NCBI GenBank assembly: GCA_964521575.1
Contig: CAZFSR010000009.1
Span: 28,770 to 92,769, forward strand
Length of the DNA: 64,000 bases
Direction of reading: 5' to 3'
Source of the DNA: 79-D21 sp964521575
GTDB lineage: Bacteria > Synergistota > Synergistia > Synergistales > 79-D21
Each line of letters begins with the position of its first letter. The stretch's first letter is position 1. Positions 1 through 8,421 of the stretch are shown in pieces. The notes under the pieces are model-generated. The model did no database searches. It saw only the letters and a program-made list of their open reading frames with translations, and had not been told where the DNA came from. A program made the position numbers and the translations under genes.

Positions 1-339
1 TACACGCTGAAAGACATTTTGGAAGAGCTGGACAAGCCGGGGCGCGATCCCCGGGCAACCTTCGATGCCGTGGAATTCTCCCCCGACGTGAGGGAGATCG
101 GCGACCTTCGCGAAGGGATGGAACTGGCGGGGGTGGTGACGAACGTGACGGCCTTCGGCGCCTTCGTCGACATCGGTGTGCACCAGGACGGGCTCGTGCA
201 CGTGAGCGAGCTGTCCGGACGGTTCGTGAAGAACCCTTCGGACGTGGTCCGGGCCGGCCAGAAGGTTCGGGTGCGGGTCATCTCGATCGAGGCGGCGCGG
301 AAGCGGATCGGCTTGTCGATGAAGGGCCTGTCTAGTTGA
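1..339 (+). CDS. Tex-like RNA-binding protein, C-terminal fragment (S1 domain)
   Basis: This is the 3' end of a gene that begins before the window; the frame is open from base 1 and stops at 337-339. The visible 112 residues contain one S1 RNA-binding domain in the last ~75 residues, with the typical pattern G-x-V-T-N-V-T-A-F-G-A-F-V-D-I-G followed by DGLVHVSEL and a closing arm with KRIGLSMKG. The preceding residues (TLKDILEELDKPGRDPR) match the segment that joins the helix-hairpin-helix region to the S1 domain in Tex (YqgF-HhH-S1) proteins. Tex proteins act in the cytoplasm on RNA or transcription complexes. Only the tail is visible, so the assignment to Tex rather than another S1 protein rests on this linker and the terminal position of the S1 domain. 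Confidence 0.8.
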   Translation, partial: YTLKDILEELDKPGRDPRATFDAVEFSPDVREIGDLREGMELAGVVTNVTAFGAFVDIGVHQDGLVHVSELSGRFVKNPSDVVRAGQKVRVRVISIEAARKRIGLSMKGLSS

Positions 340-781
340 GGATGATCCCGGAGAGCTTTTCCTTCGCTTTCTCGCATTCCAGGGCGAAATCCTGGGGTTT
401 CGACGTCCAGAAAGCCTTCCGGGTTGACCACTCGCGGCGGAAGTTGCGCAGCCACTCCCCCTTGAAGTGGTCTTCGAGGGGATCCAGGGCGGAGGCAGAC
501 GGGGCGCAGAAAACAAAACCGCCGGTCATGTCCTTCAGGCGAAGTGCCCAGGGGCGCACGAGGACGAACGGGTCACCGCCCTGAGTATTGTTCCTCGCCC
601 AGAGCGTGACGGCGTCGGTGGCGAGGGCCATGCAGTTGGCGACGATGTATTCCGGGTTGCTGAAGAAGATCTCGGCCTCGATCCTCTCCCGCGGATCAAG
701 GATCAGCTGCAGGGCAAGGGTGTGTCCCGGAACGGGAAACCCCGCAAGGGTGTCTCTTTCGACCGTAATGTTCAATCGCAT
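332..781 (-). CDS. hypothetical protein, ~149 aa
   Basis: I do not recognise this protein. It is a soluble, mixed alpha/beta sequence with no signal peptide or membrane segment. The N-terminal half has alternating hydrophobic strands and the C-terminal part is rich in Trp, Lys and Glu (FRREWSTRKAFWTSKP). The frame is open up to a TTG at 811, but the ATG at 781 is preceded at good distance by GGAAGGGG, so I place the start there (MRLNITVERD). It converges with the Tex-like gene and the two 3' ends overlap by a few bases. A promoter (TTGATT, 16 bp, TATAAT) lies at 841-868 on the same strand. It is probably a real gene given the promoter, RBS and codon use. Confidence 0.65.
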   Translation of the reverse strand: MRLNITVERDTLAGFPVPGHTLALQLILDPRERIEAEIFFSNPEYIVANCMALATDAVTLWARNNTQGGDPFVLVRPWALRLKDMTGGFVFCAPSASALDPLEDHFKGEWLRNFRREWSTRKAFWTSKPQDFALECEKAKEKLSGIILN

Positions 782-840
782 CAGCCCCTTCCAGGGGAAA
801 ATGAACTCCAAGACAAAAAATAAACGATGTTACCCAGTAA

Positions 841-868
841 ATTATAGCCGAGCCTTTCTGTAAATCAA
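841..868 (-). promoter_or_regulatory. sigma70-type promoter for the 332-781 gene
   Basis: On the minus strand TTGATT (868-863) is followed after 16 bp by TATAAT (846-841). Transcription would begin near 834 and run into the hypothetical gene starting at 781. The rest of 782-1064 is A+T-rich and holds no gene that I can see. Confidence 0.6.
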
Positions 869-1064
869 GCAAATAACTTTAAAAAATAGCCCTGTATAAG
901 TAAAAAGATTTTAGAGTGTAAATTTCCAAACCCGTTCATGCCGTGCTTTTTTCGATTTTTAAAGGGGGCGTGAACTTTGCCCCCCGGCAACCCGCTGAAC
1001 CGTGGGAAAAATCCGAAGAAATTAAACGAAATATCGTGCATACAATCAGGAAGGGGGCTTACCC

Positions 1065-2246
1065 TTGCTTTCAATCCAGGAACTGCAGGGACACATGGAA
1101 CGCTTTCTCGACGAAAGGGCCGGCGAGATGGGGGCGTTCAGCGATTTTCTCGGCCGCCACCCGGAACTTCCGGCCAAGGAGTATGAAAGCAGCCGGCTTT
1201 TCGTCGAAACCCTGAGGAAAGAGGGGTTCGAGGTCGAGTTCCCCTTCCTGGGGATCGAAACGGCCTTCATGGCGAAAAAACGGCGCGGCAAAGGGGGAAT
1301 CGTGGCCCTCCTGGCCGAGTACGACGCCCTGCCGGAGATCGGGCACGCTTGCGGCCACAGCCTTCACGGGACGTTGTCGCTCTACGCGGGGCTTGCCCTG
1401 GGGCGGATCGTGGAGGAAACGGGGGGCGAGGTCTGGGTCGTGGGAACCCCCGCTGAGGAGGAGGACGGCGCGAAGAGTCCCATGGCAGACGCCGGCGTGT
1501 TCGACGGCGTGGACCTGGCGATGATGTTCCACGCTTCCGGAGGGTGCTCCTGGACCGATTACCGGTCTCTTGCCCTGCACGGCTACGATTTCACCTTCCG
1601 GGGAAGGACGGCTCATGCCGCGGCGGCACCCTGGGACGGCAGGAATGCCTTGAACGGCTTGAAGCTTTTCATGGTCGCGATGGACATGCTGCGGCAGCAC
1701 GCCCGCCCCGAGACCCGCATGAACGGAGTGATCACGAACGGCGGTTCCGCGGTCAACGTAATTCCCGACCACGCGGTCTGCCGCGTGGAAGTTCGCGCGC
1801 CCGAAAAGGCGGGGCTGGACGAGTTGATGGAACAGGTGTTTGACTGCGCCCGCGGGGCGGCGTTGGCCACCGGGACCTCCGTGGAGTGGGCCAGGTTCCT
1901 TCAGAGTTTCGACGACATGCGCCCTAACCCGGCCGCCGAGGGACTCGCGAGAGAAATGCTCGAGGCCCATGGGTTTCCCTGTGTCGCAGGTCCCGGCGCG
2001 AGCGGGTCGACGGACGTGGGCAACGTTTCCTACCGGTGCCCGGCGATCCAGCCCATGATGGCCATCACGGAAAAGCCGCTTGTCCTCCACACGAAGGCTT
2101 TTGCGGAGGCCACCTTCACGCCGGAGGCCCACGATGCCCTGCTGCGCGGGGCGAAGGCCCTAGCGGCCACGGGCCTGCACGTGCTGGCCGATCCAGCCGT
2201 CCGTGAACGCATCCATGCCGATTTTGCGAAAAGCGCTCCGCGTTGA
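1065..2246 (+). CDS. M20 family amidohydrolase (peptidase M20D / AbgB-like)
   Basis: This is a 393-residue metal-dependent amidohydrolase of the M20D group, which hydrolyses N-acyl or p-aminobenzoyl-glutamate-type amide bonds in the cytoplasm. Family marks are EYDALPEIGHACGHSLHG near residue 90 (metal-binding His and Cys), the AEEEDGAK segment near residue 130 (catalytic and metal-binding Glu), a dimerisation domain with GRTAHAAAAPWDGRNAL, and ASGSTDVGNVS near the C-terminus. The length is normal. The start is TTG at 1065 because AGGAAGGGGG ends about 8 bases upstream; the next ATG at 1095 has no such site. The 3' end overlaps the GH18 gene, so the two are probably co-transcribed. The substrate cannot be deduced. 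Confidence 0.85.
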   Translation: MLSIQELQGHMERFLDERAGEMGAFSDFLGRHPELPAKEYESSRLFVETLRKEGFEVEFPFLGIETAFMAKKRRGKGGIVALLAEYDALPEIGHACGHSLHGTLSLYAGLALGRIVEETGGEVWVVGTPAEEEDGAKSPMADAGVFDGVDLAMMFHASGGCSWTDYRSLALHGYDFTFRGRTAHAAAAPWDGRNALNGLKLFMVAMDMLRQHARPETRMNGVITNGGSAVNVIPDHAVCRVEVRAPEKAGLDELMEQVFDCARGAALATGTSVEWARFLQSFDDMRPNPAAEGLAREMLEAHGFPCVAGPGASGSTDVGNVSYRCPAIQPMMAITEKPLVLHTKAFAEATFTPEAHDALLRGAKALAATGLHVLADPAVRERIHADFAKSAPR

Positions 2247-3297
2247 ATTCTTGACGGCGATCCTGGTCTACACCCTGGTTTCTGGGTGTAGACCGGCCGT
2301 GGCCGGAGGCCCCGTGATCCTGGCGTGGGACCACGTCCGGTCGGAGCCTCCCAACCTGGCAGTGGATCCCCCAAACCCGGTGGTGACCGTTCTTTCCCCA
2401 ACCTGGTTCTCGCTTTCCGCCCCCGACGGGACGGTGGCATCCAAGGCCGACCCCGCTTACGCCACCGAGGCGAAGAAACGCGGGATACGGGTGGAGCCGC
2501 TGTTCTCGAACGGCTTCGATCCCGAACGCACGAAGGCGTTCTTGTCCGACCCGGCGGCGAGGGCCCGCTCCGTTGCCCGCATGAACAGGTTCTGCCGGGA
2601 GCTCGGGCTGGACGGCATCAACATCGATTTCGAGAACGTGTTCGACGATGACCGCGACCGGCTCACTTCCTACGTGTCGGAGCTTACCGGCGCCTTGCGG
2701 GCTTCCGGGCTCCGCGTTTCGATCGACGTGACGGTGATCTCCGAGAAGCCCAACTGGTCCGCCTGCTACGACCGTGAGGCCCTGGGCAGGATCGTCGACG
2801 CCGTGGTGCTGATGGCCTACGACGAGAACTGGAGGGGCGGACCGGTGAGCGGGCCGGTGGCTTCCATCGGTTGGGTGGAGCGCTCCGTCGCGGAGTTGGC
2901 TGCCCTCGTGCCGCCAGGGAAGATATGGCTTGGAATTCCGTTCTACACGAGGGAATGGGAGGAAAGTTTCCTCGAAGGAGCTTGGAAAAAAACGGGAGCA
3001 CGGGCGCTATCCATGACGGAAGCGGAGGTCCGCCTTGCGGAAAACAGGGCGGCGGTCAGCTGGGACGGCGAGGCAGGGGCCCACTACGGGGAGTATCTAA
3101 AGGCAGGGAAGCGCTACCGGATCTGGCTGGAGGACGAGCGCTCCCTGGGTCTCAAGGTCGCCGTGGCCGGGCGCTACGGCTTGGGAGGGCTGGCCGCCTG
3201 GAGGCGCGGGTTCGAAAAGCCCTCCGCATGGAACGTCCTCCAGGGCCTGAAGGGTGAGGCTAGAGCCTGGCAAATGCCCGGATACTCAACCCCTTAG
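2203..3297 (+). CDS. glycoside hydrolase family 18-like lipoprotein
   Basis: This is a secreted GH18-type TIM-barrel protein resembling bacterial peptidoglycan or chitin-like glycan hydrolases. The N-terminus is basic, then hydrophobic, and ends in the lipobox LVSGC (Cys29), so the protein is expected to be lipid-anchored outside the cytoplasmic membrane. The catalytic signature is present as DGINIDFEN (the DGxxxDxE motif, Glu as acid/base) near residue 145, followed by VVLMAYDENW and a late GLGGLAAWRRG strand. The start is uncertain: GTG at 2203 gives the best signal peptide and ATG at 2215 is four codons later; neither has a clear RBS. Both overlap the end of the amidohydrolase gene, which favours translational coupling. 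Confidence 0.8.
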   Translation: MNASMPILRKALRVEFLTAILVYTLVSGCRPAVAGGPVILAWDHVRSEPPNLAVDPPNPVVTVLSPTWFSLSAPDGTVASKADPAYATEAKKRGIRVEPLFSNGFDPERTKAFLSDPAARARSVARMNRFCRELGLDGINIDFENVFDDDRDRLTSYVSELTGALRASGLRVSIDVTVISEKPNWSACYDREALGRIVDAVVLMAYDENWRGGPVSGPVASIGWVERSVAELAALVPPGKIWLGIPFYTREWEESFLEGAWKKTGARALSMTEAEVRLAENRAAVSWDGEAGAHYGEYLKAGKRYRIWLEDERSLGLKVAVAGRYGLGGLAAWRRGFEKPSAWNVLQGLKGEARAWQMPGYSTP

Positions 3298-3601
3298 CTG
3301 CGCATGAGACCGGAGTAAACCTGGCTTGAAGAGATGCGCTGGCGAAGATCCCGGCTCAAGGGCTGAAGCGTGCAGGGGGACAGCCCGGGGTTCCCGAATG
3401 TGAAAAAACGGGTATTCACATCATCGATATGGAGCGGTTGTTGCGAAATCCGCAGGGCTTAGTTCGGGATTCCCGTTTTCATGCGAGCGGTGAACATTGA
3501 CTCCCCCTTCCTGCATGCTTCTTTGCATACTATACACGACTTTTCCCGGCATGTAGAATCGATAAAGACTGTCCTCATCCTGGGAGGTCTGCAGCAAGAC
3601 G
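3298..3601. other. intergenic stretch without a recognisable gene
   Basis: About 300 bases separate the GH18 gene from the glycosyltransferase block. I see no conserved protein frame, tRNA or clear terminator. A weak possible promoter is TTCCTG (3508-3513) with TATACA (3531-3536) at 17 bp spacing. A GGGAGGT at 3582-3588 lies 13 bases before the next ATG, which is rather far for an RBS. Confidence 0.4.
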
Positions 3602-4768
3602 ATGCGATGTCTTTATATTACGCCTTTCAACCCCTATCCCGCCCGGTCGGGAGGAGCCCTGTTGACCGACCTGATGCTGCGCAGCATCGGGGAAAGGGGG
3701 CCGGTGGATGTCGCGACATTCGGGGATTCCACCGACTATTCTCCTTACGCAGGTTTCGTGCGCGTTTTTCCTCTCGCCAAGAATCCCCTCTACCGTTTCC
3801 GTGCCCTTTTTGGAGAATACCCGGAATCCCTCGAGCGGCACACGGATTCAGCCTTCCGGGAAGTTTTTTCTGCGGGGGACTACACCCATGTTTTCTGTGA
3901 CAGTTTCACTCCCGTGCTCAACCTTGCACGGATCCCGGGGCTGCTCGGACAGGGAGGTCCCCTCAAGACGCTGCTGCTGAGCCACAATCTCGAGAGCCAG
4001 GTGGAACGCGAGAACATCCTGTACGATGCGGGACGCTTCTCCTGGCATAAACGGAAAATACTGGAGAGGGACGTGGAGCGGATGGAAAGGGCGGAAGCTT
4101 CTTTTGTTCCTCTTTTCGACCAGGTCCTTTCTGTTTCGGGATATGAAAGCCGCATCATGGCCTGCCGATACGGGTGCGGTAACCTGAAGACCTTGCCTCT
4201 ATCCTTCCCCCGCAGGAAGGCCTGGAGCGCGGAAGGCCGAAAACCCGGCACGATCCTTTTCGCCGGGTCGATGTGGTGGCTGCCGAACCGTCATGGCCTT
4301 GCCTGGTTTTTTGAAAATTGCTGGGAAACGGTTCTCGCAGCCTGCCCGGGAGCCCGCATCGTGCTTGCCGGCAACGACAAGACGGGCTTCGCCCGCGAGA
4401 TGGCCGGACGTTACCGGAATGTCGCGGCTACAGGCTATGTGGAGGACATCGAACCCTTTTTCGCTGAGGCTTCCGTCTTTGTCCTTCCTCTCCTGATCGG
4501 CACGGGCATCAAGATCAAGCTGCTGGAGGCGCTGGGCTGGGGACTTCCTGTCGTCTCAACCTCCAAGGGGGTTGAGGGGACTGTCGGTTTCATGGATGGC
4601 CGGCATGCCCTGGTCTGCGATTCTCCTCGAGATTTCGCGGAAGGCGTCATTCGCCTGCTCGCGGACCCCGGGCTGAGGGAGCGGATGGGTCGCGAAGGGC
4701 TCGCCCTGACGGAGTCGAACCGCAAGGCATTTGAATCCATGCTTGACGAGGTGTTTTCCGATGGTTGA
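3602..4768 (+). CDS. glycosyltransferase, GT4/GT-B type
   Basis: This 388-residue cytoplasmic glycosyltransferase of GT-B fold is probably a GT4 family member. The N-terminal Rossmann domain begins MRCLYITPFNPYPARSGG, with the glycine-rich acceptor loop. The C-terminal domain has ILFAGSMWWLPN, then RIVLAGN, FVLPLLIGTGIKIKLLEALGWGLPVVST and a final GLRERMGREG helix; the G-x-K-x-K-L-L-E-A motif is the family's nucleotide-sugar-binding E-x7-E region. It starts a three-gene same-strand block of glycosyltransferases with overlapping or abutting ends, so a role in one surface glycan is likely. Donor and acceptor sugars are not predictable. Confidence 0.85.
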   Translation: MRCLYITPFNPYPARSGGALLTDLMLRSIGERGPVDVATFGDSTDYSPYAGFVRVFPLAKNPLYRFRALFGEYPESLERHTDSAFREVFSAGDYTHVFCDSFTPVLNLARIPGLLGQGGPLKTLLLSHNLESQVERENILYDAGRFSWHKRKILERDVERMERAEASFVPLFDQVLSVSGYESRIMACRYGCGNLKTLPLSFPRRKAWSAEGRKPGTILFAGSMWWLPNRHGLAWFFENCWETVLAACPGARIVLAGNDKTGFAREMAGRYRNVAATGYVEDIEPFFAEASVFVLPLLIGTGIKIKLLEALGWGLPVVSTSKGVEGTVGFMDGRHALVCDSPRDFAEGVIRLLADPGLRERMGREGLALTESNRKAFESMLDEVFSDG

Positions 4769-5702
4769 CGACAAACCGATGCAGATCTTTTTTTCCTCGG
4801 ACGGGAATTACGCCCCGCATCTTGCTGCAGCGGTCGCTTCCATTGTCGAAAACGCGGAACCGGATGACCGGCTGTCTTTTCAGATCCTCGATTGCGGTCT
4901 TTCTTCCGGAGCCAGGGGGGCCATCTCCGAGATTGCAGGCCGACGTGGATTCCCGGTCCGTTTCATTGAGCCGCTGCCGGAAATGCGGCTATTCGCCGAA
5001 CAAGTTGCGACGCCCATGCCGGACAACGTTCTGCCCGACCTGACCTATTACCGGTTGATGGCCGGCTCCCTTTTCCCGGAACTGGACCGGCTGATTTATC
5101 TCGATTGCGATCTCATCGTCAGGAAAAGCCTGAAGAGTCTCTGGGAGACTTCTCTGGACGGCAGGATGCTCGGGGCGGTAGAGGATCAGGGCAGGGATGA
5201 AAAACTAGCCAATGAAAAGCGCCTGCTGGGAGCGAATTTCTACATGAACTCGGGCGTCCTTCTCTTTGACCTCGAAGCCTGGCGGACCCGAGAGGCGGAA
5301 CGGCGGTTTGTCGACTACGCCAGGACATCGAGTCACATCCCGAGGTGCTGGCATGACCAAAGCCTTCTCAACGCGGTACTCTGGAAAGAGGTGCTTTCCC
5401 TCGACAGGACTTGGAACGCGATGGTCAGCACGCGTGAGGGAATACCCGACAATCCTGCAATCGTCCACTACACCTACTCGAAACCCTGGAAGTACCGGTA
5501 CAGGCACGTTCCGTTCGCGGCGGACTACTGGAAATACAGGAAAAAGACCCTTTGGGGAAACAGGGGTGCGCTGGAGGAGATAAAACGCCGATTCCTGTCT
5601 GAGCGCACCAGGGAAGCCTGGCGACACCCCAAGCAGGTCATAAAAGCGGCTTTGGGCCTGGAGCCTTGGGAAGCCGCGCTTCCGGAAGGGCTGGAGGGCT
5701 GA
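4761..5702 (+). CDS. glycosyltransferase family 8 protein
   Basis: This 313-residue GT-A-fold transferase belongs to family 8, which includes LPS galactosyl- and glucosyltransferases using UDP-sugars. The protein opens with MQIFFSSDGNYAPHLAAAVASIVEN, contains the metal-binding DxD as YLDCDLI (Asp115 and Asp117), then NSGVLLFDLEAWR and WHDQSLLNAVL, all characteristic of GT8. I choose ATG 4761 over an upstream TTG because GAGGTG lies seven bases before it and the gene then overlaps the preceding stop codon by eight bases, indicating coupled translation. It belongs to the 3602-6653 glycosyltransferase operon. Confidence 0.88.
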   Translation: MVDDKPMQIFFSSDGNYAPHLAAAVASIVENAEPDDRLSFQILDCGLSSGARGAISEIAGRRGFPVRFIEPLPEMRLFAEQVATPMPDNVLPDLTYYRLMAGSLFPELDRLIYLDCDLIVRKSLKSLWETSLDGRMLGAVEDQGRDEKLANEKRLLGANFYMNSGVLLFDLEAWRTREAERRFVDYARTSSHIPRCWHDQSLLNAVLWKEVLSLDRTWNAMVSTREGIPDNPAIVHYTYSKPWKYRYRHVPFAADYWKYRKKTLWGNRGALEEIKRRFLSERTREAWRHPKQVIKAALGLEPWEAALPEGLEG

Positions 5703-6653
5703 ATGGGAACCTCCTTGAAGGTCAGCGTGATCATTCCCATGTACAACGCTGCGGACACGATCTTTTTCCCCTTGAGAGCCCTTGCAGGCCAGACTCTGCC
5801 TCCCGGTTCCATGGAGGTTATCCTGGTGGACGACGGCTCGACGGATGCCTCCGTAAAAATAGCGGAGAAGCAGCTGGAAGGGGTGTCCTTCAAATGGCGA
5901 ATTTTGCGGGGTGCCCGAGGGGGGGTGGCCCATGCCCGAAACAGGGGAATTGCCCTGGCACAAGGGGAGAACATCTTCTTTCTCGATGCCGACGACAGCC
6001 TTCCGCCGGATTTTCTGGGAACGGTCCTGGAAGGGATGGAAAACAAGGAGGCTGACCTGGCCTGGATATGGAAGGTCATGAACCCGGCGGAGTTTTCCGC
6101 TTTCAGGAAACACCCGATGGGGTTGCATCAAGCAGGGCTCAAATGCCTGGAAGCCTTTCTGCGTGAGCCGAAAAACGCCCAGGTCATGGTCCGCAGAAGT
6201 CTCCTCGATTCGACGGGGATTCGCTACACGGAGGGCCTGGCCTACGGAGAGGACTTCGACATTTTCGTCCGGCTTCTCCTGGATGCTCGCCTCGTTCACG
6301 TCGAGGACCGGACCTTCTACATCTACAGGGAGCATGCCCGCCAGGTAACTCGCAACATCAACCGGTTGGAGGCGAGGCAGTCAATCGACCGGACGTTCCG
6401 GCGCCTGTACTTCTACCTGCTGGAAAGGGAAGCTCCCGAAGCCGTATTGCTGGAGATGAGGCTCCATACGGCGAAGGCCAGGATCAATCTCCTGCGGGAG
6501 GCCCGCAGGAGAAACAGGATTGATCTGTTCGAACAGCTGGTCGGCAGTTGCGAGACAGAAGAGGCGATCCGGCTTGCGGGCAAGGGGCTGTTGCCGGTTA
6601 AATGGCAAATTCGGGCCGTGATGATCGACCTGGCAAGGCTGATGAAGATCTGA
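5703..6653 (+). CDS. glycosyltransferase family 2 protein
   Basis: This 316-residue GT-A family 2 transferase starts directly after the GT8 stop codon. Visible marks are VSVIIPMYNAADTI at residues 8-20, EVILVDDGSTDAS at 38-50, the ARNRGIALAQGE segment, and the metal-binding FLDADD (Asp95, Asp97). The C-terminal ~100 residues are helical and rich in Arg and Glu, with no membrane spans. GGAGGG just upstream serves as RBS. It probably adds a sugar to the glycan made by the neighbouring transferases. It converges with the asparagine-synthetase-like gene, with only 18 bases between the stop codons. Confidence 0.88.
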   Translation: MGTSLKVSVIIPMYNAADTIFFPLRALAGQTLPPGSMEVILVDDGSTDASVKIAEKQLEGVSFKWRILRGARGGVAHARNRGIALAQGENIFFLDADDSLPPDFLGTVLEGMENKEADLAWIWKVMNPAEFSAFRKHPMGLHQAGLKCLEAFLREPKNAQVMVRRSLLDSTGIRYTEGLAYGEDFDIFVRLLLDARLVHVEDRTFYIYREHARQVTRNINRLEARQSIDRTFRRLYFYLLEREAPEAVLLEMRLHTAKARINLLREARRRNRIDLFEQLVGSCETEEAIRLAGKGLLPVKWQIRAVMIDLARLMKI

Positions 6654-6671
6654 GAATATTGTTGCCTTTCA

Positions 6672-8321
6672 TTAGAAGACCGCGAGTCGGGGCGCTCCGT
6701 ATGGGGGAGGGTCCGTCTTCAGGCAGGAATCCTCCCAGATGGAAAGCACGGCGAGGTTCATGATGGCTCCGCTGGTTTCCCACACCGGTTTTTTCAGGAG
6801 CGGCAGGACTTCCGGGGAAAGTGCCGAGGGTGCCGGCCGCTTTTCGAAGAAGCCCGCAAGAGGGCCGGTGGTAAGATAGCGGGTCCGCGGCACCCCGTTG
6901 CCTCCCTTGGGAAGGTCCGCCGGGAAGCCGGGCACCCTGGCCTTCAGGATGTTCCTCAGCACGGCCTTGAGAGGGGTTCCTGCAGGAGAGCGGCTGCTGA
7001 TCGGAAGTGCCCAGGCCGCCCGGAGGATGTCCCGCTGGGCTAAGGGGCAGAGCAGGGATTTCCCGTGGGCGATGGCCTGCTGCCGGTAATGGTGCCTCCA
7101 GTACGGCTGTCCCAGGACGAACGCGATATGTCCCCATTCCGCCGTGAGGTCGAAGGACGGAGGCAGCCGGTGCAGGTCTCCGGTTAACTCCAGGAGGTAG
7201 ACGTGCCGATCGTGCAGGCGCCCGGACACCAAATCTGCTCCCAAAAGCGGCACGGCTGCCGGGGCGCCAGAGAACAGGCCCATCGTACCAAGCCTTCTGG
7301 CCAGTCCGCCTTCCGGGAAAAGCTGTTCTTTTAGTCCCTCCCACGCATCCGGTTCGTCCAGGCTCCCTTCCACATGCCGGTAACCGAACAGGGAGTCGGC
7401 CATGTCGCCTGTACAGTAGGCGGCGTGTTCGGTCCGGAACAGCGTTTCCTGGAACAGTCCCTGGTAGTTGGGGAAGGGAACGGGGACACCCGCGTTGCGG
7501 ACGGTATCGGCGATTGCTTCGATGAACCGCTCGTCGGAGAAGGGGATTTCCCGCACTCTCCGAAGGCCGAGGATATCGGCACCCCGTCTTGCGATTTCGT
7601 GTTCAGGGGCCAGTTCTCCGGGCGGCGCGAGCGCGATGAGGGCTTCGGTGCACGGGTCGAGGAAGGAGCCCAGCAGGCTCGAATCGACCCCCCCTGAAAA
7701 GAGCAGGGCCAGGCCGGGCTTTCCGCGCAGGGGTTCCATGACCCGCTCAAGCGCCTCTTGCAAAGTGGGCCATGGCGTTTCCGCGAGCAGGTCGGCCAGG
7801 GTTTCCGCGACGAGGCGGACCGGGGTTGCGCTTCCCGCTTTCCATTCCCGGATGGCCCCGTTGGGAACGCGGGAGATTGCGGGGATGTATGTGCGGTCGT
7901 CGATCGGGCAGAGGGTCAGGAGGTAGTCGGCGATGCCGGGAAGGCCGAGACGCCTTTCCTCCGGGGGAAGGAGGGCGACGGCATCCCTGTAGAAATCGGT
8001 GAGGGTGAGCCGGCCGCAGGCGTCCCGGAGACAGAAAAGCTCGAAGCCGGAAGAAAGGCTGCTGAACGCGACAATGTGGTCGGCCGATAACCGCGGGACA
8101 AAGACTCCCGTGACCTCCGGGTAAAGGGCGCAGAGTTTTCGGACGAGAGCAGGGGTGTCGCCGCCGGGTTCCAGCAAGGAAGCCGCTCGGGAAGGGGATT
8201 GCCCCCACGGAAGCCAGAGAATCCAGGTTCCATGGGGTGTCTCGAGTCGGTGGGCGTCCGGGCTGAAAGCCCGTATGCATGGGCGTGGCTGCTGCCGTTT
8301 CGGCTCTTCCTTGTCGGGCAT
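6672..8321 (-). CDS. asparagine-synthetase-like protein lacking the glutaminase cysteine
   Basis: The 549-residue protein has an AsnB-type architecture. Residues ~1-165 resemble a decayed class II glutamine amidotransferase domain (segments DACGRLTLTDFYRD, and later DRTYIPAISRVPNGAIREW as in AsnB). Residues ~185-500 form the ATP-pyrophosphatase synthetase domain with the PP-loop SGGVDSS at 209-215, FPNYQG and GDMADSLFGYRH. The N-terminus is MPDKEEP, so the Cys2 nucleophile needed to hydrolyse glutamine is absent; the enzyme would need free ammonia or catalyse another amide or ligation reaction. GGGAGGAG before the ATG supports the start. The adjoining glycosyltransferases suggest, but do not prove, a role in modifying a surface polymer. 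Confidence 0.75.
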   Translation of the reverse strand: MPDKEEPKRQQPRPCIRAFSPDAHRLETPHGTWILWLPWGQSPSRAASLLEPGGDTPALVRKLCALYPEVTGVFVPRLSADHIVAFSSLSSGFELFCLRDACGRLTLTDFYRDAVALLPPEERRLGLPGIADYLLTLCPIDDRTYIPAISRVPNGAIREWKAGSATPVRLVAETLADLLAETPWPTLQEALERVMEPLRGKPGLALLFSGGVDSSLLGSFLDPCTEALIALAPPGELAPEHEIARRGADILGLRRVREIPFSDERFIEAIADTVRNAGVPVPFPNYQGLFQETLFRTEHAAYCTGDMADSLFGYRHVEGSLDEPDAWEGLKEQLFPEGGLARRLGTMGLFSGAPAAVPLLGADLVSGRLHDRHVYLLELTGDLHRLPPSFDLTAEWGHIAFVLGQPYWRHHYRQQAIAHGKSLLCPLAQRDILRAAWALPISSRSPAGTPLKAVLRNILKARVPGFPADLPKGGNGVPRTRYLTTGPLAGFFEKRPAPSALSPEVLPLLKKPVWETSGAIMNLAVLSIWEDSCLKTDPPPYGAPRLAVF

Positions 8322-8364
8322 CCGATCTCCTCCCTCGATCCGCCTATTTTATCCCTTGAAGAAC

Positions 8365-8389
8365 GGGGGCCGGCAAAACGCCGGCCCCC
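8365..8389 (-). terminator. intrinsic terminator of the por operon
   Basis: A perfect 10-bp stem (8365-8374 with 8380-8389) and a five-base loop lie just after the porB stop codon on the minus strand. The T-run that follows is poor, so termination may be partial. Confidence 0.55.
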
Positions 8390-8421
8390 CACTCTTTCAC
8401 CCGATTGGCGTCTCCTGGCGC

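Noticed and set aside
1071..2132. A 353-codon open frame on the minus strand
   Set aside because: It is the complement of the M20 amidohydrolase gene, which has clear metal-binding motifs and an RBS.
3298..3601. tRNA or small RNA gene in the largest gap
   Set aside because: No GTTCGAnTC-type T-arm, cloverleaf or terminator could be found.
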